From CAYLYP01 sp964387795 (GTDB lineage Bacteria; Bacteroidota; Bacteroidia; Bacteroidales; UBA7960): a stretch of 9,519 nucleotides of DNA. The stretch covers positions 1 to 9,519 of the forward strand of contig CAYLYP010000105.1 in NCBI GenBank assembly GCA_964387795.1. Reading direction: 5' to 3'. Of the stretch, positions 1 to 4,965 are shown one piece after another. Under the pieces are notes generated by a model. That model made no database searches. It saw only the letters and a list, made by a program, of their open reading frames with translations, and was not told where the DNA came from. Every line of letters starts with the position of its first letter. Positions within the stretch are counted from its first letter, which is position 1. A program made the translations under genes and the position numbers.

Positions 1-737
1 GTGCCTACTGCCCCACCCCCAAGATTGACTACCTTTATCCTTTCAAAAGCTTTTGATACCCTCCACCAGTCCCTCGATAATGCTTCACTATAAGCTGAAA
101 ACAATAAGCCATATGATGAAGGCACCGCCTGTTGCATTTGGGTATATGCACTCCTGATAACATTACGGTTGTTTTTTTCAAGCTGTTCAACCTTTGCCCT
201 TAAGGCATTTATTGCCTTTTCAAGTTCACCCAATAACCTGATAGTGGCCAACCTTAAGGCAGTTGGCACAACATCATTGGTCGATTGAAATATATTCGCA
301 TCTTCATACGGATCAACAACATCATAACTTCCGGGTGCTTTTCCCATTTCTTCAAGTGCCGCATTGGCTATAATCTCATTGATGTTCATGTTTATTGCAG
401 TCCCTGCCCCGCCTTGTATAGCAGGAACAATAAACTGATCACGCATCAAACCCTGGGATATTTTTATTGCTGCACGCTCCATAGCTTCCAGAACATCCAA
501 TTCGGGCAAGCTTAATGATAATTCCCGCCCAGGATAGGCATTTGACTTTGCCCTTAAAAAGCTTTTACAAGCCCTGTAGCATGCCAATTTCACCTCACCC
601 ATGGATGAATACCACTCAGGATGAAACACCTGGTCAGAAGGGAAATTTTCTCTTGCCCTGAAAGCATTTATCCCATATAAGGCTTTTTGAGGTATCTTTA
701 CTTCACCTAAAAAATCAGATTCAGTCCTTGTATCCAT
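1..737 (-). CDS. aspA: Aspartate ammonia-lyase family protein, N-terminal part (runs off left edge)
   Basis: Reading the minus strand from the ATG at 735-737 gives 245 uninterrupted residues before the window ends, about half of a normal aspartase of roughly 470 residues. The aspartase/fumarase superfamily landmarks come in order: an N-terminal DFLGEVKIPQKALYGINAFR segment, DQFIVPAIQGGAGTAINMN followed by NEIIAN, then the substrate-binding QSTND, then TQMQQAVP and NLGGGAVG. The GGAGT form favours aspartase over class II fumarase, which usually has a GSGTQ type motif. The family deaminates aspartate to fumarate and ammonia in the cytoplasm; the catalytic serine loop lies in the missing half. 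Two usually conserved spots differ: GGAGTS reads GGAGTA, and GRTQLQD reads SAYTQMQQ, so this may be a divergent paralogue. Aspartase-like genes of this kind are known beside [FeFe]-hydrogenase maturation genes, but nothing in the window shows that. No strong promoter was found upstream. Confidence 0.87.
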   Translation of the reverse strand, partial: MDTRTESDFLGEVKIPQKALYGINAFRARENFPSDQVFHPEWYSSMGEVKLACYRACKSFLRAKSNAYPGRELSLSLPELDVLEAMERAAIKISQGLMRDQFIVPAIQGGAGTAINMNINEIIANAALEEMGKAPGSYDVVDPYEDANIFQSTNDVVPTALRLATIRLLGELEKAINALRAKVEQLEKNNRNVIRSAYTQMQQAVPSSYGLLFSAYSEALSRDWWRVSKAFERIKVVNLGGGAVG

Positions 738-933
738 ATTTTATGTTTATCGACAGGCTTTTATAAAAGCGAAAAGATTTTAAATACAATTGAAGCGATG
801 CAAAATAAGTCAATTTTAGCTTAATAATAAAACAATAATGCGGCTTATATGTTTAAAAATTGTTAGCAACCTGAACAAAATAATATTCAAATTGCATTTT
901 TCCATCTAATTTTGGGAAGAAGACCATAGAACA
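738..933. other. Divergent intergenic region between the lyase and MATE genes
   Basis: AT-rich 196 bp separating divergent genes. The only recognisable element is a plus-strand -7 box close to the MATE start. On the minus strand there are two near-matches (TTATTTTG, complement of 801-808 and 877-884) but no full TAnnTTTG with a spaced -33 box, so the lyase promoter is not located. Confidence 0.5.
907..914 (+). promoter_or_regulatory. Bacteroidota -7 promoter box for the MATE gene
   Basis: TAATTTTG matches the Bacteroidota primary-sigma -7 consensus TAnnTTTG exactly and ends 19 bp before the ATG, which predicts a leader of about 13 nt. No TTTG/TTG is seen at the expected -33 distance, so the promoter may be weak or assisted. 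GGAAGAAG at 915-922 just downstream is purine-rich and could contribute to ribosome binding. Confidence 0.5.
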
Positions 934-2283
934 ATGAAAGACCTTACACAGGGGAAAACTGGCATCTCAATTTTCCTTTTTGCCTTACCAATGCTTTTAG
1001 GAAATGTACTTCAGCAGACTTACAATATCGTTGACACCTATATCATTGGGCAGTATATTGGAAAAGAAGCTCTTGCAGCGGCAGGTGCGTCTTTCCCTGT
1101 AATCTTTCTTTTGGTATCCCTGGTAATTGGGGTCACAACTGGCACAACAATAATTATTAGTCAATACTTTGGGGCAGGGAACATTGAAAAAGTGCGCCAA
1201 TCTATTGATACCGCAATGATATTTTTATTCTTTGCTTCCCTTGCTCTTTCTATACTTGGATTATTACTAAGCAATACCATTTTTAAGATTTTAAAACTCC
1301 CTGAAGAACTAATCCCTATGGCTACGCTTTATTTTAATATCTATGCTGGCAGCCTGGTTTTTATGTTTGGTTATAATGCAACTAGTGCAATACTCCGAGG
1401 CCTTGGAGATTCCAAAACCCCATTGTTTTTCCTGCTTATAAGCACAATCCTGAATATAGGCCTCGACCTCTTATTTGTGGTTGTATTCCATTGGGGTGTT
1501 GCAGGAGTAGCTTTTGCAACAGCAATATCTCAAGGTGTCTCTTTTTTCCTTTCTGTTTGGTATTTAAACAAATATCATCAATTAATCAGGTTTTCAATTA
1601 AAGGGATCTCTTTTGACAGGACAATTTTTCGCCAAAGCCTTAGGATTGGTATCCCAACAGGGATCCAACAAACATTGGTGGCACTGGGCATGCTCACCCT
1701 TGTTGGCATTGTAAACCAATTTGGCACCAATGCCATTGCAGCGTACACTATAGTCGGACGTATCGACAGCATTGCTTCAATGCCCGCCATGAACTTCAGC
1801 ATGGCTCTAAGCACATTTGTTGGCCAAAACATAGGAGCCAATAAAATATACAGGATAAAGCAAGGCTTGATATCAACAATCTGGATGAGCCTTGTTGTTG
1901 CACTTGCCATTTCCATTATTGCAATCTTTCTTGGCGAATACATTGTTAGTGCATTTACCAATGAGAAAGAAGTTATTGATATTGGAAAGTCATATCTTAC
2001 AATTGTTGGAATGTTTTATGTTGCCTTCACTGCATTATTTGTTTTTAATGGCCTTTTAAGGGGTGCTGGTGACACCCTGATTCCAATGTTTATCACCCTT
2101 ATTTCATTGTGGGTGCTCCGTATTCCAGCTTCATGGCTTCTTTCAAAACAATTTGGCACTGTTGGCATCTGGTGGGGAATACCCATTGCATGGGTGGTTG
2201 GGCTTATTGTTTCCTTCTTTTATTATCGAACAGGCAAATGGAAAAACAAATCTGTTATCCATGATTCCCATAAAAAACACTGA
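934..2283 (+). CDS. MATE family multidrug/organic cation efflux transporter
   Basis: A complete 449-residue inner-membrane protein, the usual length for the MATE family (COG0534), which exports drugs, dyes and metabolites in exchange for Na+ or H+. The sequence is hydrophobic throughout, in line with 12 transmembrane helices, and the two homologous halves are visible. The first half opens with FALPMLLGNVLQQTYNIVDT, then GASFPVIFLL and ISQYFGAGN. Each half has the family's repeated (L)RGLGDSKTP / LRGAGDTLIP motif, near residues 154-164 and 379-388. The second half opens with LRIGIPTGIQQTLVALG and continues with FVGQNIGA. It most resembles the DinF/MepA-like branch rather than classical NorM, but the substrate cannot be read from sequence. 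The start is fixed by the -7 box and by the typical MKDLTQG opening. It is a single-gene unit divergent from the lyase, with the tRNA gene 86 bp downstream. Confidence 0.95.
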   Translation: MKDLTQGKTGISIFLFALPMLLGNVLQQTYNIVDTYIIGQYIGKEALAAAGASFPVIFLLVSLVIGVTTGTTIIISQYFGAGNIEKVRQSIDTAMIFLFFASLALSILGLLLSNTIFKILKLPEELIPMATLYFNIYAGSLVFMFGYNATSAILRGLGDSKTPLFFLLISTILNIGLDLLFVVVFHWGVAGVAFATAISQGVSFFLSVWYLNKYHQLIRFSIKGISFDRTIFRQSLRIGIPTGIQQTLVALGMLTLVGIVNQFGTNAIAAYTIVGRIDSIASMPAMNFSMALSTFVGQNIGANKIYRIKQGLISTIWMSLVVALAISIIAIFLGEYIVSAFTNEKEVIDIGKSYLTIVGMFYVAFTALFVFNGLLRGAGDTLIPMFITLISLWVLRIPASWLLSKQFGTVGIWWGIPIAWVVGLIVSFFYYRTGKWKNKSVIHDSHKKH

Positions 2284-2328
2284 AAACCAATTTATTTGAA
2301 AAAATAATAATATTTTTATTTTTTTTTC

Positions 2329-2358
2329 TTGATAAACCTAAGATTCGTTGTATATTTG
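2329..2358 (+). promoter_or_regulatory. Promoter of tRNA-Arg (-33 TTG, -7 TATATTTG)
   Basis: TTG at 2329-2331 and TATATTTG at 2351-2358 are separated by 19 bp, matching the Bacteroidota promoter layout (TTTG, 19-21 bp, TAnnTTTG). Transcription would begin a few bases before the mature tRNA 5' end at 2370. This gives a calibrated in-window example of the organism's promoter. Confidence 0.8.
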
Positions 2359-2369
2359 CACCCGCAATC

Positions 2370-2443
2370 GGCTCCGTAGCTCAATTGAATAGAGCATCTG
2401 ACTACGGATCAGAAGGTTTCAGGTTTGAATCCTGACGGAGTCA
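2370..2443 (+). tRNA. tRNA-Arg (anticodon ACG)
   Basis: A full cloverleaf can be drawn. The acceptor stem GGCTCCG pairs with CGGAGTC (one G-T), with A2443 as discriminator. The D arm is GCTC/GAGC. The anticodon arm is TCTGA-CTACGGA-TCAGA, the variable loop AGGTT, and the T arm TCAGG-TTTGAAT-CCTGA. The loop bases 34-36 are ACG, so it decodes CGN arginine codons after TadA deaminates A34 to inosine. The 3' CCA is not encoded (CTT follows the discriminator) and must be added enzymatically. The T loop reads TTTGAAT rather than the common TTCGAAT. No integrase or duplicated tRNA 3' end was seen beside it, so there is no sign of use as an attachment site. Confidence 0.97.
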
Positions 2444-2452
2444 CTTAATATC

Positions 2453-2490
2453 AAAAGGTTACAGAAAGACTGTAACCTTTTTTTTATTTT
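2453..2490 (+). terminator. Rho-independent terminator of tRNA-Arg
   Basis: A perfect 12-bp stem, AAAAGGTTACAG (2453-2464) with CTGTAACCTTTT (2470-2481), has a 5-nt loop and runs straight into a long T tract (2478-2485, then ATTTTT). It lies nine bases after the tRNA. Confidence 0.93.
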
Positions 2491-2712
2491 TATAAATGCC
2501 AAAATGTATTTTTTTTGATTATCCAACATCCCTTAAAAACAATAAAAAACATAGCTCCTTTTTCCCAATTAAGAAAATACCTCTGTTTTTATACTGCTTA
2601 GCACCTCTCCGTTAATAATTCAGTTCCAACAGATTTATAGGGTTATGGATTCAAATTGAAAATAAAAACAAAAAAAATCCCAATAATTGTTCCACTTTTC
2701 AACTTTGTCTAT

Positions 2713-2720
2713 TATATTTG
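2713..2720 (+). promoter_or_regulatory. Bacteroidota -7 box for the SPOR lipoprotein gene
   Basis: TATATTTG is an exact TAnnTTTG match, predicting transcription from about 2726 and a leader of some 60 nt. The nearest TTG (2687-2689) is 23 bp upstream, slightly too far for a good -33 box. The box also argues against translation from the TTG at 2687, which would lie upstream of the transcript. Confidence 0.55.
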
Positions 2721-2788
2721 AAAAAATCAGGTTTCAACCCGATTCAAATCCCAAATCGATTAACCGAAACATCAATAAAACCATCATC

Positions 2789-3286
2789 ATGAAATTTTCA
2801 AAACTCTTTTTATGGATTATTATAACAGCCTTTTTTGGTCTGGCTTCCTGTAAGTCAAAAAAAGAAGCTGTAAAATATGACCCACCCATAGCAACACCTC
2901 AAAAGACAGAAGAGATTGTAGTGGAAGAACCTACCCCTGAACCGGAACCAGTTCAGCAACCAGTCAAAACTGTTGAACCAGCCTACAAACCTGTTCCTGT
3001 TAAAGAAGAAAAGGTTGCCATGGCTAACAAACCTGATGCCAACATGCATGAGAACAAAAAATTCTTTGTCATCATGGGAAGTTTCAGAAGTGCTGACAAT
3101 GCAAACAGCCTTAAAAATACACTTACACAATTGGGGTTCAAACCTTTCATCCTGATTTCCGAAACAGGCTTGAACAGGGTTGCTGTTGAATCCTATAATG
3201 ATGAAGATGAAGCCATAAGGAGCGTTTTAAGGATACGTTCCAGCTATCCTAACTATAATGATACCTGGCTACTCAGGAAAAAATAA
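2789..3286 (+). CDS. SPOR-domain lipoprotein (peptidoglycan-binding)
   Basis: A 165-residue protein. The start is set at ATG 2789 because it is followed directly by a signal peptide with lipobox LASC (Cys21), and because an exact -7 box lies between it and the longer TTG-initiated reading. After Cys21 comes a low-complexity Pro/Glu/Val/Lys-rich linker (residues about 22-88, with the run PTPEPEPVQQP), suited to spanning the periplasm from a lipid anchor. Residues about 92-165 are a SPOR domain beginning FFVIMGSFRSADNANSL and including VAVESYNDEDEAI. SPOR domains bind denuded glycan strands at division septa, so an envelope or cell-division role is likely. It stands alone: no operon partner is adjacent, and a GC-rich hairpin follows the stop by about 15 bp. 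Confidence 0.9.
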   Translation: MKFSKLFLWIIITAFFGLASCKSKKEAVKYDPPIATPQKTEEIVVEEPTPEPEPVQQPVKTVEPAYKPVPVKEEKVAMANKPDANMHENKKFFVIMGSFRSADNANSLKNTLTQLGFKPFILISETGLNRVAVESYNDEDEAIRSVLRIRSSYPNYNDTWLLRKK

Positions 3287-3300
3287 ACCTGCTCTATTAC

Positions 3301-3324
3301 TGCCCCCGGATCTTTCCGGGGGCA
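3301..3324 (+). terminator. GC-rich hairpin after the SPOR gene, probable terminator
   Basis: A perfect 10-bp stem, TGCCCCCGGA with TCCGGGGGCA, closes a TCTT loop, 14 bp after the stop codon. It is followed by AAAACATATTTTCTTT rather than an immediate T tract, so it may be a weak terminator or a 3'-end-protecting hairpin. Confidence 0.6.
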
Positions 3325-3741
3325 AAAACATATTTTCTTTCCACGCATTATTCCTATTATTTTTATTTTTCAAAAAGCTTCCCTGGAAACCAAAGCTTAT
3401 TCATAACATTTATTGCAGGGTGGTAAAACATAACATCCTATATGCTTTCATTGACCAATAAGTTATGGCTGAGAATAAAATGCAATCACAACTTAATGTA
3501 TTATAGTTTCACACGTATTCTTCAATCATATTTGATTGTTTTGCCGAATAATCAATTTCCTTCAATTATAGATGTATTATTTATTTTTATTGGCAACGGC
3601 TTACAATATGTCCAGTACCGGAATTAAAAGCACTAACAAATCGCCCCGTTACACCCTTAAAAATAACACTTTACTTCTAAATAACAAACACTGCCGGTAT
3701 TGTATATATTGCCTGTCGAACTAAATCACGCTACCCTTATT
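3325..3741. other. Noncoding AT-rich stretch, nothing recognised
   Basis: Over 400 bases with only short, low-complexity open frames that have no recognisable domain or convincing start. No RNA gene or well-formed promoter was found. It separates the core-like left part from the repeat-rich right part. Confidence 0.5.
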
Positions 3742-4043
3742 GATTTTTTTCATTTCCCCTGCACAAAAATATCTTAAAAGAGATAAGTGATACTATTTTA
3801 TCAAAAAATGTCTTATCAGCCATTACCCGGGCAGGGAATAAAATTTCCTGAACTAAGCCCCACTGTTATGGGTATTGTATTTCCTTCTGGTGACCTACCT
3901 CAAATAAGCATCTTAAAAACCCATTCCCCGGCATTCAAAAACGCAAAGTGCTGTCCTGTGGGAAGATTTCCAACCAAGGCTTATTCGCTATCGCTTATTT
4001 GCTGGTGCTACATGCTGGGTCATGCCGACCATAAGAAACACTA
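3742..4043 (+). repeat. Dispersed repeat, copy A (about 300 bp)
   Basis: This block aligns with copy B from GATTTT and CCCTGCACAA, through GATAAGTGATACT, AGGGAATAAAA and CCTGAACTAAGCCCCACTG, to TCAAATAAGCATCTT, with scattered differences. Its last 90 bases align with copy C through GGCTTATTCGCTATC and CATGCTGGGTC. Internal dyads are GATAAG (3782-3787) with CTTATC (3812-3817) around TGATA/TATCA, and CAGGGAAT with ATTTCCTG near 3832-3850. The terminal hairpin is degenerate (GGTC/GACC at 4018-4030). It ends about 20 bp from the toxin stop codon. The family was not recognised; it could be a MITE-like element, a decayed gene fragment or a structured RNA. Confidence 0.8.
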
Positions 4044-4044
4044 A
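3787..4044 (+). pseudogene. Possible decayed short reading frame inside repeat copy A
   Basis: Starting at GTG 3787 the frame encodes 85 residues, with an early stretch MSYQPLPGQGIKFPELSP. Copy B encodes nearly the same N-terminal peptide, with codon differences concentrated in third positions (CTA/CTG, CAA/CAG, TAT/TAC, CCC/CCG, GGG/GGA, GTA/GTT), then loses the frame through a 2-nt difference near its IVF segment. That pattern suggests descent from a translated sequence. No family was recognised, there is no good promoter, and the C-terminal part in copy A overlaps the terminal hairpin. A living gene is unlikely; a fragment of an ancestral mobile-element gene is one reading. Confidence 0.3.
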
Positions 4045-4061
4045 TTATTGTAGTTAGTTGT

Positions 4062-4376
4062 TTATCTTCCCTTCTGGTTAGGGATTATCTTGTCTTCAGG
4101 ATTTCGTCTGCAATCCCAAACCATTACAATTAGTATTGTCTTTTCAATAATTTCATAGATTATCTGATAGTCTCCAGTTATTAAAGCTCTAACAGAATCT
4201 AATTCAGTCCGTTTTCCCACTAAAGGGTTCCTTGAAACTAAACTTATGCTTTTATTAATTTTAGAATTGAGTTTTCTGCTATACGTTGTGTTTCCATTCC
4301 TCTTAAAGTAGAAGTCTAAGATGTCGAGTAAATCAAGCCGAGCCTCAATTGACCATTCTACTTTGCACTTAACCAT
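4062..4376 (-). CDS. RelE/ParE-family toxin
   Basis: A 104-residue protein with the RelE/ParE fold signature in order. It has an N-terminal strand and helix VEWSIEARLDLLDILDFYF (residues 6-24), a second helix to about residue 48, NPLVGKR (50-56), then VRALITGDYQIIYEI (62-76) and the terminal strand VMVWDCRRNPEDK (84-96). The conserved GDYxIIYEI and VWDxRRNP blocks are the best evidence. Family members either cleave mRNA at the ribosome (RelE) or poison gyrase (ParE); sequence alone does not settle which, though the layout is closer to ParE/RelE-like plasmid-stabilisation proteins. Its ATG overlaps the end of the upstream antitoxin gene by 19 bp, so the two are translationally coupled with antitoxin first. 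Repeat copy A begins about 20 bp past its stop. Confidence 0.88.
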   Translation of the reverse strand: MVKCKVEWSIEARLDLLDILDFYFKRNGNTTYSRKLNSKINKSISLVSRNPLVGKRTELDSVRALITGDYQIIYEIIEKTILIVMVWDCRRNPEDKIIPNQKGR

Positions 4377-4594
4377 TGGTCAATTTCAAGTTTTAAAGAT
4401 TCGTTTGAAATGGTTTGCCCTTTTTTCAATTGTTCACGACCGTTTTCAACTCTTTTCTTTTGGCAATCAGATAGTTTGTAGCTTCCTTCTGAAACCTTGG
4501 ATTCTATGATTGTTTTTATGGCATTCAAAAATGATTCATCATCAATATGAGATAGATACTCGGTAATAATATGTCTTAATTCAATAGTGCTCAT
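4358..4594 (-). CDS. Antitoxin partner of the RelE/ParE toxin
   Basis: A 78-residue protein starting MSTIELRHIITEYLSHID. The ATG at 4592-4594 is preferred to an upstream ATG (4624), because a complete promoter lies between them and the upstream codon would precede the transcript. It is predicted mostly helical. The C-terminal half is basic and polar (QKKRVENGREQLKKGQTI) and ends in WLSAK, like the toxin-wrapping tails of small antitoxins. I infer the function from size, position directly ahead of and overlapping a clear toxin, and general style, not from a named domain. Antitoxins of this kind neutralise the toxin by binding and usually repress their own operon. Confidence 0.78.
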   Translation of the reverse strand: MSTIELRHIITEYLSHIDDESFLNAIKTIIESKVSEGSYKLSDCQKKRVENGREQLKKGQTISNESLKLEIDQWLSAK

Positions 4595-4608
4595 ATCAAG
4601 TCTTTTGG

Positions 4609-4639
4609 CAAAGTTAAGGTACATTTATTCAAGATGCAA
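4609..4639 (-). promoter_or_regulatory. Promoter of the toxin-antitoxin operon
   Basis: On the minus strand, TTG (complement of 4637-4639) lies 20 bp ahead of TAACTTTG (complement of 4609-4616), matching the Bacteroidota -33/-7 layout. It predicts a leader of only about 8 nt before the antitoxin ATG. It sits between the operon and repeat copy B, so the operon carries its own promoter inside the repeat-bracketed unit. Confidence 0.75.
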
Positions 4640-4675
4640 TTCTGTGAGGATTTTTATTCAATTAACCAGGCTAGG

Positions 4676-4950
4676 GATTTTATTCTTTTTCCCTGCACAA
4701 TAATATCAAAAAAGCGATAAGTGATACTGTTTTATCAGAAAATGTCTTACCAGCCAATACCGGGACAGGGAATAAAACTTCCTGAACTAAGCCCCACTGC
4801 GATGGATATTGTTTTCTTCTGGTGACCTGCCTCAAATAAGCATCTTCTTAAACCATTCCCAGACATTCTAAAATCCATAGCAATATACTGCAGGATTAGT
4901 TCAAATGGGCTTCATGTTGGGTCGTGCCGACCACATGAAGCCCATTTTAT
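4676..4950 (+). repeat. Dispersed repeat, copy B (about 275 bp)
   Basis: Same orientation as copy A and alignable to it over its first 190 bases. It is about 30 bp shorter because the GGCTTATTCGCTATC segment is missing. Its terminal hairpin is the most elaborate of the three copies. It lies between the toxin-antitoxin promoter and the end of the TonB receptor gene, with its hairpin about 19 bp past that gene's stop. The short peptide frame of copy A is present here but broken. Confidence 0.8.
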
Positions 4951-4952
4951 TA
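4903..4952. terminator. Long terminal hairpin of repeat B, 3' of the TonB receptor gene
   Basis: A perfect 14-bp arm pair, AAATGGGCTTCATG (4903-4916) with CATGAAGCCCATTT (4934-4947), is topped by GGTCG-TGC-CGACC (4920-4932). Together they form an almost continuous stem of about 20 bp. It could end the receptor transcript coming from the right. The T run (TTTTATT, 4945-4951) is on the plus-strand side, so as an intrinsic terminator it is better formed for a plus-strand transcript of the repeat itself. Confidence 0.6.
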
Positions 4953-4965
4953 CCAACTGTGGGTT

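Noticed and set aside
285..515. Plus-strand 76-aa open frame
   Set aside because: It lies wholly inside the minus-strand aspartase gene, whose motifs are unmistakable; the frame is a shadow.
1578..1961. Minus-strand 127-aa open frame
   Set aside because: Antisense shadow of the MATE transporter with no domain of its own.
2370..2443. tRNA-Arg as an integration attachment site
   Set aside because: No integrase and no duplicated tRNA 3' segment was found in the window.
2687..2788. 34-residue N-terminal extension of the SPOR protein from TTG 2687
   Set aside because: It would bury the lipoprotein signal peptide internally and starts upstream of the exact -7 box at 2713-2720.
3442..3627. Plus-strand 61-aa open frame between the SPOR gene and repeat A
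   Set aside because: No domain, no promoter and biased AT-rich composition; indistinguishable from chance.
4595..4624. 10-residue N-terminal extension of the antitoxin
   Set aside because: The start codon would lie upstream of the promoter at 4609-4639.
3742..4950. Calling A and B insertion sequences or a composite transposon
   Set aside because: No transposase, no clear terminal inverted repeats and no target-site duplication could be seen.
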